Positions 12,019 to 24,107 are shown, counted from the first letter of the stretch. The stretch is DNA of 64,000 nt from Limnephilus marmoratus (GCA_917880885.1 OU862910.1:16380710-16444709), one strand, 5' to 3'. Notes: generated by a model not told the origin, from the letters alone. A program made the numbers and translations.

Positions 12019-13700
12019 AAAATTTAGAGCTAAATATTAATAATTACTTCGTTGAATATCACGTAAAATGTAATAATCCAAAACTGAAAAGTAAATTTCT
12101 AGTTTCCGTTAATACTTAACAATCAAAAAGGCGAAAAAAGTAAAATCGGAGAAATCGCAAAAGCCGCTGAAATTACAGCTTTTATTAATTGAAACAGTGA
12201 ATACAAAATACACTCTAGAAAAGCCTTTCTCTAGATTTGAATGGAAAATAACATCTCCACTGACAATACCTTTTTGGTTCTACCCCATTAAACATGCGCT
12301 TCTTCTCTCTTGCACTTGTCTGACGTCAGTAATGATGTACAGCCACACCATTTTAATTTCTTAATGCTAATGAAACACAATTTTTTTTTGGAAAATCGGG
12401 GGAATAGAGCCTCCCACCAAGCAGGTTATCGAAAATATTTCTTTTATTTTAAGCCTTACGCGTTTGCAACTCCGTGTATTCTTAGTATTGCCTGAGAGGT
12501 CGCGGAGGTTTTTGTTTTGCGAGGTACGAGGTACGGAGACCTAGGTCCCCCACGAGTGTAGTTATGTAAGTAACATTTCTTGATTCCATTTTTATGCAAT
12601 GGTGACTCGGAAATGATAGTCTGGATAATGCAAATCTGAGTGACAGTAGCTCTAATGCATCTTATGGCAAAAACAGGTACAAATGGTGGAAAATATCGCC
12701 ATAGCGGTAACGACTTCGAGCGCATAACATTATTTTGCATTTGCCTTGCCTAAGAGGTACTGCTCGATCGAAAAATGAGATGACTCATGCATGAAATTCA
12801 AATGTCACATATTTGTTTAAAAAATCTGATAAACTAGTTTTTTTTATTTACAGGTCTTTCATTAGTTTTAAATAAATAAATCCCAAAAAAGTGCATATTT
12901 CTATTTTTATGACGCGTAAATTCATGGGGGAATTTCTGTAGGCTGAAAATAGCGAGTGTTGCTAAGATTAAGATCGGATTAGCCAGACTTTTGGATCACG
13001 AAAAGCGCCCACATCGCATTTCTTGTGTTCTTCTTTATTCTGTGATTCAAAGTTTACAAACACAAGTCAAACAAGTCCCTTGAGTAAATAATATATCGAC
13101 TGTGAAAAGGCGTGTGGAAATAAAACCCGCTTTTCACGAACACCATTTTTTACTTTACAACAGTCTCCGGAAAAATATACAGTTTACTCAAAGTAAATAA
13201 GAAGAATATTATTCGTTATATTATAAAAAATAAGTGATTTTAATTTCGGCAAAGAAGAAGATTTTGCTGATAGAAGATATTTTAAACCTACATTTTACTT
13301 TGGACAGAAGAACAATTAATTAAAAGTGTATCTCGTTTGCCATCCGTCTCTAAACTCGTCAATGCATTCTGTTTTTCGGAAGGAGGGAAATCGTTTCCGA
13401 ATCCCTTTGGAGTGATTTGTATGAGCTCTGTCGTATTTATGTATTTATTTATCGTTTTATGTTCTGAATATTCTTATTTTTTACATAAATTTCGAAGTTT
13501 GTAATTTTAGCTTTTTAATGATCTCTGTTTGCTTTATTTATGATTTGCCATAAATATGAATACAACCCATTTATTTAGGTGACCGCCAAGATCTAGAAAA
13601 ACCTAATCCCATGAACAAAAAAAACAAAACTGCCAAGACCGAGACAAATCTCAACCCGTGAACCCGTGTACCACTGCTCACTCAAGTCACCAAACGAAAC
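12019..13700. other. No gene seen
   Basis: The frames at 12310-12495 and 12456-12740 lack motifs. A line near 12960-13040 (agccagacttttgg, then catcgcatttcttgtgttct) recurs at 33528-33590, so an old shared repeat is present at both. Confidence 0.4.
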
Positions 13701-13707
13701 GAATCAA

Positions 13708-13790
13708 TTGGGGCGACCTACGGCAGGGGTGTTGGTTATCCAATGAAATGTTCCCGAAGCGGTGGTACCCATAACTGCCTCCCAAATTGA
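13708..13790 (-). repeat. Repeat family A, copy 3 (5' part)
   Basis: Minus strand begins aatttgggaggcag and runs through ttggataaccaacacccct; truncated. Confidence 0.6.
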
Positions 13791-14239
13791 ATGGAAAATA
13801 TGAGCATCTGAAAATGACGCAGATCGAAAGAGAAAAAAAAATAAAAACGGACATATGAGCTATTTCTTAATAGAATCAATGTTAAATAAACGAGATGTAT
13901 AAATTTGTAAACGACGAATAGACGTTTTATTGTATTTTGTGCATCGTTTTTCTGAGAAATAAATGTTGTGTGTGGTTGGTTTTTGAGTGCGGGATATTGA
14001 AAAGTTGGTTTGAGCATGTGTTTCATACTGGACAGTGTAAGTTAATATTGTCGAGAAGTCATTGTCAAAAATATTACATTGCACTTTCATTCCTTCATTC
14101 CTTCTGGAAAAACTTATAATTATTATAATTATGTTAGTGAAGCCGGTTACCGCATATTTATTAGTTTATTTACACCCTTTTTCGGGGCTTTTACGTGTGA
14201 AATTCACAAATTACACTGTGATTAAGTAAAATATAAATA

Positions 14240-15010
14240 CTATATATTTCTTTTTAATCTGGAACTAACTACAAAATGTTGTTCATAACTGAACTGCCTC
14301 AGTAACGGTATTTTGTATTTGTTTAAAGATAAAATGAAGATGTCTACTAACTTGGTATAATTATTTCCCTCCATTAGTATTCTGGGCAAAGAGTAATACA
14401 TTTGGTAGTTAGTTCCAGAATTTCTGCACTGAAATAAATCCTGACTTCTAGTATTAGGTAGTGGAATCCGTAAGCTTATCAATTCAAGCAATACCGGACT
14501 ATCAACTAAATCATTTAGAATTTTATACGTAAATACGTAGTCAGTGAAAAATCTGCTATCTGACAATTTGAGCATATTCATATCATTAAAAATAGTGTTG
14601 TAGTTCAACATAATTGCTGGAATGCCCATTTTAAAATTTAGAAAACGTAAAAATTTGTTTTGTATTCTTTCAACAGCTAGTACATGTATATTATAATATG
14701 GGTTCCAGATGGGAGAATTGTACTCAAGTTGACTTCTAACATATGAAAAATATAACAGTTTAATACAATTTATATTGTTAAAATTTCTAGTCAGCCTAGT
14801 TATAAATCCCAACATTTTTAAGACTTTATTAGAGATTTTTGTTATGTGGTTAACAAATGAAATGTTTGATTGAAAAGTGATGCCTAAGTCTTTAATTTAC
14901 GTTAATGTCTCGAGAGTTTTGTTATCAAAGTTGTAATTAAAGATCACTTGATTTTTTATTCGACAAAATCTACTACTTGGCATTTTGAGATATTTAAGTA
15001 AAATCTTAAA
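14240..15010 (-). mobile_element. LINE family J fragment 2
   Basis: Minus frame 14815-14240 (KMLGFITRLTRNFNNINCIK, YVRSQLEYNSPIWNPYYNIH, ERIQNKFLRFLNF) is the reverse transcriptase thumb of the same LINE as 5.2 kb. Upstream, after a stop, the reading continues as IKDLGITFQSNISFVNHITK, and further as a palm remnant ending before 15010. Natural stop kept; broken by at least one upstream stop. Confidence 0.85.
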
Positions 15011-15590
15011 TCTTGAAGAATGTTGCAATGGTAAATAAGATAAGTTATCCAACGAAATATCATAGGCTTAAAAAATAAATGTTTTTACGAACCCTCAAAT
15101 CAAATTCGCGGTCCCCTAAGTATGATCCGTTTATCATCTGATGTAGAAAATTAGTTCCACAATCTGCCGGATTCCGAGGCTCGGTCCGATGAATGACTCA
15201 CTTAACCCCGACCTGCCTAAGTAGGATATTTAAATTAACTTGCGAAAACTTTTCCCGCAGAAAGGGTGGAATCTGAAATTCGCGAGGGTAATATTCAAAT
15301 TATGGCAGTGAATGCAGAAGAGTGTGGCAATGGCTGCTGCGGTGTGCAGAAAAGCAAAATCACACGATTAAGTTATTCAACCGAAACGGTTTCAAAAGTG
15401 TACTTAAAGTTTGGTATTCAAAGGTTAATAGTTAATATCTTAATGAAGTTTTTATTTGGTTTTCATTATTTTTTTATCACAAAAAAATCGGATATATTTA
15501 TCCGTGACGCTATCCAGGTTACAAACCAATTCTTAGAATGATTGTTTCCAATAAAAAGGGTAGTTGTCTATAATATGGAAAAAAAGTAGT
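15011..15590. other. No gene seen
   Basis: The 91-residue frame at 15266-15541 (NAEECGNGCCGVQKSKIT) is not recognised and has no splice or start support. Confidence 0.35.
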
Positions 15591-15594
15591 TGAA

Positions 15595-15690
15595 ATAATA
15601 TAAACGAGAGGTTAGACGAGAGGTTTTGGGTTCGAGTCCCGGTTATAACCATTATCTTTTTCTGTTTTTCAGTGTCTTGTTCTCTTTCTT
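15595..15690 (+). repeat. SINE L head, copy 1
   Basis: A B-box-like promoter element (ggttcgagtcc at 15627-15637) inside tttgggttcgagtcccggtt, followed by tatctttttctg. The same head-body junction occurs on the minus strand at 28225-28392. Not a functional tRNA: no acceptor stem closes. Confidence 0.5.
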
Positions 15691-15844
15691 ATTTTCGTTT
15701 AGATTATTATTGTTATCTTCTTCTTCAGTGATGGTTGGGCTGCTACAAGTTGCTTTTTCGCAATACATAAAACTAACGCATTTTTAAAAGCATTAACTTT
15801 GTGGCTTGCCATGATTTACAATAAAAACATATAAATAATTTTAA

Positions 15845-15968
15845 TTTCTTTTATTCACACGGTTTTGGAAGAACCATTCATTCGTCAGGAGAACATTAGA
15901 ACAGTTCTAATATTCTCCTGACGAAGGAAGGGTTTTTCCGAAACCGATAGTGTGGATAAAATAAATTT
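15845..15968. repeat. Head-to-head inverted repeat with CUGACGA...GAAAC motif
   Basis: Two 60-base arms mirror each other around 15906; the centre is ttcgtcaggagaacattaga facing tctaatattctcctgacgaa. The plus arm contains CTGACGA, a GGAA/TTCC hairpin and GAAAC, the order of a hammerhead core; the minus arm has a mutated version (CAAAAC). Such inverted ends are known for Penelope-like elements. Confidence 0.5.
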
Positions 15969-16014
15969 GAATGGTCTGTAACAAATTTATATGTTTTGAT
16001 CACATTTTATTTAA

Positions 16015-16118
16015 ATTCATCCCCATCTCTTTGCCCTCCCCACACATCTTCTGATGCTGTAGTCCCACTAGCTCCGGACGTTTTTGAACTCTCGTGTGGT
16101 AATCATTAAATTTAAAAA
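16015..16118 (+). repeat. SINE M 3' part, copy in plus orientation
   Basis: tagtcccactagctccggac, then ctcgtgtggtaatcattaaa and an A-rich tail: the reverse of the family's orientation at 16.6 and 41 kb. Confidence 0.5.
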
Positions 16119-16169
16119 AATATTATTATTGTGTTTATGTGAATTGTTCTTCTTTTGCTGTAAAATCTA

Positions 16170-16411
16170 ACTGAATTCCCGGCTTTTCCCGGGTTTTACG
16201 AAGAGTTTTTCGCATTCAGATAGAGATAGTAATTTTCCTCCTATTTTGAAAGTCAAAAATTTCATCAAGAAGTATCAAACTGAGAAAAAGAGATTGGGGT
16301 GGTTTTTGAAATTTCGTTTAGACATTAACATTCCACTTGTTTTGAAGTCAAGTCAAGTTTGCAAAATTTCAGTAATCTCGGAATAAAACTGTTGATTTAT
16401 ATGGTAAAATA
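16170..16411 (+). repeat. Repeat family B, copy 1
   Basis: The block ending aaatttcagtaatctcggaataaaactg recurs in 28850-29465 (atttcatcgatcttggaata), including gattggggtggtttttgaaa versus ataggggtgattttttcaaa. Non-coding. Confidence 0.5.
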
Positions 16412-17107
16412 CTAGCTGACCCGGCCACGCGTTGCTGTGGCTAATGAAACACAACGCCATCTACTTGATGATTACCTAACCTTTTAACACACACCGCCAT
16501 CTGTTAATTTGCATACGAATCAAATCCACACTGCCAACTTGGCAGCCCGCTCGTCCACCACATTTTTTTTTTTTTTTTTTACAGTGAATACCGCACAAGA
16601 ATCTCAACTGCTCCCGTCTGGAGCCAGTGAGACTATGGCATCCCCAATTGGGGTATGTTATGAGGCTGAAGGTAGTGGGGAGGGGAAGGAGGTGGGAAAG
16701 AGGAAGATTGGGAAGTACCTGGCTATTCAGATCTGGTCACTAAACACGGCTAAAGCCATTTTCAAGCAACGTTTCAATTCTGAATGGTGGTCTTACACCA
16801 GGGCGATACTAATAGTATCTTCCACTATGGAACATGCCGCAAATGTACTATATATTATTTTTAAATGAATTAATTGTGAAATAACACAAATTAATCAAAT
16901 AAAATTCACATACAGACATTCTCCTATAATTATATATTTCAATCAATTTACACATTTAAAACCTTGAAAAATTATGTACCTAAACCTTCCTCATGAATAT
17001 CACTATCTATTGATGAAAACCGCATGAAAATCCGTTCAGTAGTTTTTTAAGTTCATCGCGCTCAGACGGAGAGACGCGACGGAGGACGTCAATTTATAAT
17101 AATGTAG
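16412..17107 (+). repeat. CTAGCTGACCCGG repeat, type 2, copy 1 (split by SINE M)
   Basis: Starts actagctgacccggccacgc and ends after tgaaaaccgcatgaaaatcc and a cgctcagacgg line. A SINE at 16564-16906 interrupts it. Other copies: 24108-24405 and 39752-40040. This is a repeat class widespread in insect genomes; class assignment is left open. Confidence 0.7.
16564..16906 (-). mobile_element. SINE M, 5' truncated, inserted in the previous repeat
   Basis: Read on the minus strand: body, then a 17-A tail (plus-strand T-run at 16563-16580). CACAT flanks both sides (16559-16563 and 16907-16911), a likely target duplication. It lacks the tRNA-like head present in the 41-kb copy, with which the body matches nearly base for base. 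Confidence 0.8.
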
Positions 17108-18755
17108 AGATAAACAAACACTCAGTCACTCTTCTTTATACAGATATATTATGGACTTATTTTTATTATTTAAAAGATTTTATTATCTCAGTATAAATTA
17201 TTTAAGTAGGTATATTATGAACACTTTTAAAAATACAAAAAAAACAGTCTTTTAATAATTTGCCGTAAAATATTAGAAAACCTCGATTATTTTTAAAAAC
17301 TTTTAGGTAACTGCTTTTACAGAATTTAAATGACAAACCTCCCAGAAGGTGCGGTGATAGCTTCAAGCCGCGTCGAAAAGGTTAAATCGGTATCTACCAA
17401 GAATTTTCTCTAAATCTAACAAAACCTTTCGAAACAGATTGTTTAGAATCAAATTAGCATAAAATAATGTTGTGCCCTTTGTAATATTGTGTTTCCACCA
17501 ACGCCGCGTAAAAAAATAAAAGTTTTATTTCGGTTCAAGAAATTTCAATCAAAATGTAAATTTGAACTCCTCAAATGGACCGTGTTAGGTCGGTGAATGC
17601 TATAATATTTAATTCTTGTGTCTTTTTGAATTTTGGAACTGGACCAAACTCCATATTGCAAACAAAACTACGTGGTTTGCAGATCCACGATGAAAAATGT
17701 TAATAAGCGTATTAAATAGGTACTGCCATCCCATCAAAAACCGCGGTAAAAGTGGTGCAAAGTGGTGTAAAATGTTTTATTTTATTATATTATATAGATC
17801 ACGGAAATATGAAATGCTGTGAAGGAGAAAATGTCAATTATTCAGGAGATATATTTGTTCTAAATAATATTCCTATTTTTGTAGATCTATAATTATGATT
17901 TTATTATAAAATAACACTGAGTTGTAGATCTTTCAAAATACTTAACATATTTGGTATATTTCTTTAATACAAACAGTATTTAATTTTTTTTTTTTTTTTC
18001 AGAAAAAAAAATCCCCTCCAGAGGCCATTTCTTGAAAGACGCACTTATTTTCATAGAAATATTTCGACGACGCCAGAGAAAAAAAATAGAAAAATGACAT
18101 ACCAGCCATTTATCAATAGAATCAATGTTAAATAATCAAGGTGTATAAATTTGTTAAAATCTATCAACAAATCGTTTTTATTATTATTATCATATTTAAC
18201 TGAGAGAACTTTTTTGTACTAATCTCTGTTCTTCCGCTTTCGTTTTAATGTTTTTTCCATTATTATTTTCTCTTGTCTTTTCTTTTTATTTCTTTCATTT
18301 TCTCTGTTTTGTTTTTGTTATAAATTTTAATAACAATTTTTTTCTGAAAATATATTTAATAATGTGTATATTTTATGTCCTGTTCTAAATTTTTTTTAAA
18401 AAGTAAATGTCAAAAACAAACTGATATCAATCAGTTTAACGGGACTTAATGTAAAAACGTAAAAAAGTGTAAATAAATAATAAAGAAATTTATTAACAAA
18501 AATAAATAAAAAAAACTAATTTTTGAATTTATGGTCCTCTATGTCATTTCAAATTTCCGCTAACGGATTATTGTGGTAAATAAACCAAAATTTTATTTGA
18601 ATCTTATCTTGAAAGTTTAACCTCGTCATTGCAGATATTTTTATAAGTAAAAAATTTAAAGAAATTATTTTAAAACTCTTTTTCAATAATAAATTCTTCA
18701 AAATTTTTTCAACTAAAATTATTTGCAATGGATTGTAGTTTCAAAAATTGAGCAA
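17108..18755. other. No gene seen
   Basis: Very AT-rich. 18110-18180 holds a copy of the block at 9340 and 13860 (aatagaatcaatgttaaata). Poly-T at 17983-17999. Confidence 0.4.
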
Positions 18756-18768
18756 TCATTTGTAAATT

Positions 18769-19190
18769 TTGAGCGCCCGCAGCCGAGAGACTTTTAAAAT
18801 ATTGTATATTTGCGGTACATTTCGGGGTGGTACATACTTCCAGCACCGCCCTGGTGAAAGTCCACCATTCATAATCAAAACATCACTTGAAATGACTCTT
18901 CCCAATATTCTCCCCCCCCCCCCCCCCCCCCCCTCTAATACTCTCATTATCATATAATTGTCGTAGTCTCAACGACTTCAGACGGTTGGGAGCAGTTGGG
19001 ACTGTCGTGTAGTACCTACTCACATAAAAAATTAAAACTAAACAATCTGATTCAATGACCTGATATGGCTCGCCTCGAGAATTTGTTTAACAGATTGTGC
19101 CGTTTCTTCCTTGGACTCCTTCTTTCATTGACTTCCTTTACTTATTGTAATATCTCCGCAGCTAAAGTCTCCCGTCTGCGGGCGCCCTTA
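18769..19190. mobile_element. MITE with GGGCGCCCGC inverted ends
   Basis: Left GAGCGCCCGCAGCCGAGAGA, right (reverse complement) GGGCGCCCGCAGACGGGAGA, both continuing CTTTA/CTTTT. The ends match about 20 of 24. Contains a C-run (18911-18932) and a SINE M tail remnant near 18986-19030. No clear target duplication. Confidence 0.65.
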
Positions 19191-19491
19191 ATTAGTATTT
19201 TTGTGTACCCGCAAGGTTCGTATTTATTCAACGTACATTTTCTACGAACCCTGGAGTACCCCAGCAACATTATTGAAATCTCAGAAGATTTTATTTATTT
19301 CACTAAGGAAAGCTCGTTTAAAAGTCAGTAGATAATAATAGGTAGGTACCTAATATTTAAAAATATCTTATAATAGTAATTTTACTCACTTCAGAATTTT
19401 TACATTATTATCCGATTTATTTTGCAAAGTAGTAGTGTTTCATGAAAAAAATTGAAAGCCAGCATATAATATAAGAGTAAGTTTTATTATA

Positions 19492-20610
19492 ATACTAGCT
19501 GACCCGACGAACTTCGTACCGCCTTAGAATCAATAACTGTTGAATTAAATTAAGTTTTTTATTAAGATAAAAATTACAAATGAAGCAATTATCGATGCCC
19601 GACTGTCCGTGTTTTGTTTTTGTTAGTATCAGAGATGGCGTTGTGTACGGATTTATATTTTTTGTGATTTTCTTACTTTTCCACTCACGGTAATTTTTGA
19701 AAGGAAGCGGGTACGGGGGCCGCCGCCCCGGGAACCATTTATTGGATAACCAACACCTCAGCCAAAGGTCACCCCAAGTGGTTTTCTATGTTTGGTGATT
19801 TAGCAGGGTTGCCTGGGGTTCGGATTCATGGGGTGACTTTTGTACGGGTCTTGGTGGCGGATGCGTCTGCCCACCTGCTGCGTGACGGGCCGGATCGAGA
19901 GAGACTGGGAACTCCCTTTTGACCTTTTGACCTTTCCAGCCGGATTCTCTCGACCAATGGGTCGAAAGAGTCCGGCTGGAATGGTTAAGGTGAAAGGTCA
20001 ATTCAGGTCAAGGCAATGGCCTTGCACCGCAGTTGGAGGGATGGATTCACTCCCGGATACACTGACCTCCAGATTCCTAACCACTCCTCATGCCTTTTTC
20101 CTTTCCAGAACATCCTACCCTTCCTTAAAAAGACCCTCCACACAGCATCTCTTAAGATGACATAGGTCCTGAGTGGAGCTTACGTAAAAAATGCGTTTCA
20201 TTTCAGAAATTTATTATTAATGTATTTTTCCTTTGGAGCGGTGCAGAGACATACGTTCACCGTTTGTCTCGTTTTCGACTATTGATATTTAATGTGTAAG
20301 AAAGAGGGGCAGCATTATATGATTAAGAACAAAAGCGAAACAATTAGCGCTTTGACATTTGACGTTTTTGAATTTTTCGAAAATACCTATCACAATAATG
20401 CTGCAGTTCTTTCAAAATATGAGATTTCGTTCCATATAAAATGTATGAAAAATTTAGTTTTGTTCATAACTTTCTTTTTAGTTAATTTGTGCAATATTTT
20501 AATAGTTATTCTGTTATCCGGAGCGGAGACAAATCATCAAAATCGGTCCAACCGATCTCGAGTTATAAATAGTGTAACTAACCCGACTTTGTTTTATATA
20601 TTAAGATATA
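19492..20610 (+). repeat. CTAGCTGACCCG repeat, type 1, copy 1 (split by family A)
   Basis: Begins actagctgacccgacgaact; resumes after the family A insert with aataatgctgcagttctttc and aaaatcggtccaacc, ending ttttatatatta. Full copy at 38096-38580. Confidence 0.7.
19698..20195 (+). repeat. Repeat family A, copy 4 (near full length)
   Basis: About 500 bases, the longest copy: gccgccccgggaaccattta, gacgggccggatcgagagag, gtcaattcaggtcaaggcaa, ccctccacacagcatctctt, with A-tail. Inserted inside the type 1 CTAGCTGACCCG repeat, hence younger than it. Confidence 0.75.
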
Positions 20611-21042
20611 AAATAAGCGAAAATAATACATTTTTATTGATTTTACTGGCGGGACACAGCGAATTTTTTGCATTTGCTGTTGGGCCAGGGCGAATGTATA
20701 CAATATTTTTTGAGGGAGTTTTTTGACCTGGCGCAGCAACAGGTTCCTTACTCCAAATAAAGTTTCTATCTTTTATGATTTCATGTATAATATTTTCTTC
20801 TTTACGTACTAATATTTCATGTATAATTAGTACGTAAAGGGTACCGATAAGTAAATTTTACTCACTAACTTTTATTAAATTGTCCACAAGCGCGATAAAT
20901 CAAACAACACCATTCAATGCTTGCGGCAGCCGACTAATGACAGAGTGGGCGAAGCACTGCTGGTGGCTTGACTTTCAGTGTTGCCAACCTGCTGATTTAC
21001 TAACAAATCTATTCCTTATGTGAGTAAATTTTATCCGCAGTA
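20611..21042. other. No gene seen
   Basis: tatttcatgtataat-tagtacgtaa at about 20805-20838 forms a small inverted repeat with the text just before it. No coding evidence. Confidence 0.35.
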
Positions 21043-21120
21043 ACAATAATAATAATATTTGGCTAATTTATATAGCGCTGTTTTTGTGAAAAATCACCTC
21101 AAGGGCGCTGTACCCTTATT
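21043..21120 (+). repeat. Hairpin repeat (agcgcc), copy 3
   Basis: agcgctgtttttgtgaaaaa and atcacctcaagggcgctgta, preceded by an (ATA)n stretch as in copy 1. Confidence 0.55.
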
Positions 21121-21656
21121 GCAGGATGTGGAGGACACACATCCCATATGGTTATACATATTTTCACAACAGATTTTAGGTAAAGAAACAAGTGCAAAGT
21201 GAGATTTTTTTAAAATTAAAATCTAATAGTATTCTGATGGTATTAATACGTTAGCGTCTGCGGGGTTGTTATTTAAGAACCTGGCTTCGAATGCATGTCC
21301 TACGCCGCGCCGTACGCGGCGCAATACATAAACTTCTATTTACGTGAAATTTCAAACAAAGCTACCGTTGTAATTCGGTTTTGAATTCAAGAATTCGTAT
21401 AAGGAGGCGCTACTTCCGTTAGCAGGTAGCATGAGAACGTGCCCCTCCCCCCTCCCCTTAGGTATCAGTGCCACAATTTTGTAAATTTGAATATCTCTGC
21501 CGATATGGGAAGATTGATGGTAATACTTAGTATATATTACATATGACGTCATTGCCTATCCCGGTTACTTTGTCCCGGTGACTAGCTGTCACTGGATCAT
21601 AATGGATCCGAGGAACGGGCAATTTTTAGTACCAGTTCCTATCGGATTTATAAAAT

Positions 21657-21735
21657 GGGCACCAACACTAACGAAGGGCACCAACACTAACGATGGGCAC
21701 CGACACTAAAATGGACACCAACATTTGGTGAAACC
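21657..21735 (+). repeat. Short tandem array ggcaccaacactaacga
   Basis: Four units of about 18 bases: gggcaccaacactaacgaa, gggcaccaacactaacgat, gggcaccgacactaaaat, ggacaccaacatttgg. The last units are diverged. Confidence 0.8.
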
Positions 21736-22478
21736 GAACCAAAAACCACCCGCAGGGCCTAGTAATCAATTATTGTGCTAGTAATCAATTGTGTAGGGTG
21801 TGAAGTGGCGCTTGGTGCTAGATAGCTGCGGTTACCATCGTGTTGTCGGAGGCCATTAGCAGCATCCTGGCTCCAGTGACCCGGTGTCTCATCAGACCGG
21901 CGAATCCAAATATAATTCTGCAAGCATTATTATATTGAATCTAAAGTCGTTCCATCGAGCTGATTCGGTATTGACACCATGTTTCACACGTACAGTTTGG
22001 CAATTAAGTGTAGAAAATAAATGATGGCCCAGCGATCGTTTTTTAGATTTTAAATGACAACACCAAGATGGCTCATAAAACAATGAATGTATGTATAAAA
22101 AAAAACACTTCGGTCAACATGCATATTTCATAACGTATTTGTATTTTCAAAAATTTTGCACAAAAAACTATAATTTAATAGAAGTAAATAATAGATGTAA
22201 AATTGTAATTTAATATAAGCAAAATAAAACAAAACAAATTTTAATTGGGCGTTTATTTCATTATAATAATAATATTAAAACTGCACTATAGGATGGGGCG
22301 ATACATAATATACAAATCAAACACAAACAATTTACATATTACAAAAACTAATAATAAAAACAATTTTATAAAAACCCTTATCATATTCGTCAGAATTTTT
22401 TTACAAACAATTTAAGGTCAGAAAATTAAGTGCATTATACTTTTATCATGCAGCCTTACATAGTTATAAAGATAATAT
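21736..22478. other. No gene seen
   Basis: Slightly GC-richer at 21800-21990, then AT-rich. The 63-residue minus frame at 21892-22083 is unrecognised. Confidence 0.35.
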
Positions 22479-22479
22479 T

Positions 22480-23124
22480 CAAAATAAAGTGGCAAAGTTT
22501 ATAAACAAAGCCGATGAAATGCAAATTTTTTCGTAAATATTCCCGGCTACCATCAAATCCAATGTATTTTTGAGTACGGTTAGTAAAGTTCTTAAAGTTG
22601 GGACTTCTTTACGTACTATGTAAAAAAAAAAATTTTTGACGAATGGCACAAATATCAAAATCATCCAACTCTTTTTAGGGCGCCCCATTTTCCGTTTTCC
22701 CGGTATTCCAAATTTTCCGTCTGCTTTTTCCCCTTCCTTGACGATTCGCCCTACCGTTGATTGAGATTTACCTGTGTGTGAAAAACATCATAAAAATTAT
22801 TATTATAGAAGGTATTTTAAAAAAACACAGTAGATAATATTCATTAAGAAAGAGAGATAAAATTAAGAAAAAAGTTACTTTTCCATGAATTTAAAGAAGT
22901 TGCATATTATTGCTTTTTTTTAAATTGAGTTATTCCCTTTTTCTTGTGACTTCACATGATCTGTCAAATGAAAGAGTCAAATTCGAATTTTTAAACATAA
23001 CCTCTAATCAGATTGTAATGGTTATAATTGCTCGAAAATTGGCATAAATCTTGTAATACTAATGAAATTTATTAAACAAACTATACTACTTACCAGTCAT
23101 TTCATACAGTTCGTTTGTAGACAT
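22480..23124 (-). pseudogene. IS630/Tc1-group transposase-like gene, 5' part with intron, frameshifted
   Basis: Exon 1 23124-23094 starts MSTNELYEMT and splices at ACTG|gtaagt; exon 2 from 22771 (acacacag|GTAAAT) continues GKSQSTVGRIVKEGEKADGK as a helix-turn-helix domain. Then come LDDFDICAIRQK and VRKEVPTLRTLLTVLKNTLD, a helix-turn-helix and linker arrangement I know from insect IS630-like transposase genes. The reading frame shifts near 22680 and again at the A/T run near 22625, and the DDE catalytic domain is missing. The intron is 320 bases (22772-23093). A dead copy of a transposon-derived gene; it could be a fragment of a domesticated one. Confidence 0.7.
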
Positions 23125-23584
23125 CTTATAAATAAGACAGAAGCTTCTTCGCGTGATATTCGGCTAGCAGCGTCGAAAAACGCAGTATATAACCCCTCTT
23201 GCATCACTATGTAATGGTTTATTCATTTTAATTAAATTCAGGCAAACAATGAACAAAAATAATATCAAATCAGCGATCTTTTACTCAGATTTAAGACAAT
23301 AAATCAACCGTAACATGCGATAACATGACAGCCATAGGAAACGTCAGAGTAATTCGGTGTCGCCATATTAATGAAAACATTTAGTTCCAATTTATTTAAT
23401 TTCTACACTTTATTGCCAAACTATATATGGCTAGTGCAAAATTTGAACAATGTTTTTTTTATACGTGATTGCTGAAATTGGAAGATTCTTCGGGAATCAT
23501 ATACTTATACTACATACCGATACTTCTCCTCTGTAGTTCAATATCACCGTCATCCGTTATGCACATAATTTATTGTAAACTTGC
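23125..23584. other. No gene seen
   Basis: Region 5' of the transposase remnant, AT-rich, no repeat recognised. Confidence 0.35.
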
Positions 23585-24090
23585 TGGCGTTGCAATGCCA
23601 TATTCAAAGAAATAAATTGTTTCTCCATGCATGTCCTTTCCCGTGCGTCCCCCCCGTTCTTCTCCCGCATTCCCTTTCCCTCCCGCGTTCTCCTTTCACC
23701 TTCCCCGCCTACCCTCTCCCCTCTCCCGCTCCCCCGTCCCGCCAAACCCCCTCCCGCGTTTAATATATTCAATCCCAGTACATTCAGTTTTCAAACAACT
23801 CGCGTGCAACCTATTACGATTTTTTTAGTCAAATTTTCATTTTTCATATATTACAAGTATTAATTTTTACATTATAAGAACATTCAATCAAATTTGGTAC
23901 CTATTTAAAAAATCTGTAATTTAAAAATCCATTGACAATTCTTTTGTCAAAAAAAAAACAGCTCTCCGCTAAATTCACATTCATCAAACGTGCGAAGTTA
24001 AAATAGTTAAGTTTTTTGAAATTATCCAATTTACTGCGCAATTTTCTTAATTTTCTTTCCATAAGAGCCTACTTTATACCTATTAGAAAA
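23585..24090 (+). repeat. Repeat family K, copy 1 (uninterrupted site)
   Basis: Begins ggcgttgcaatgccatattc, has a C/T-rich centre (23630-23760), then tcaatcaaatttggtaccta and caaacgtgcgaagttaaaat. The second copy at 37835-38810 has the same order but is split by a CTAGCTGACCCG element. The C/T-rich centre produces overlapping artefact frames on both strands. Confidence 0.75.
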
Positions 24091-24107
24091 CTTTTAAAAA
24101 AGCAGAC

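Noticed and set aside
20292..20726. 144-residue plus frame
   Set aside because: Crosses repeat G and type 1 CTAGCTGACCCG repeat borders; no domain, no codon bias evident.
23557..23863. Overlapping proline/arginine-rich frames on both strands
   Set aside because: Low-complexity C/T-rich centre of repeat K gives open frames in many phases.
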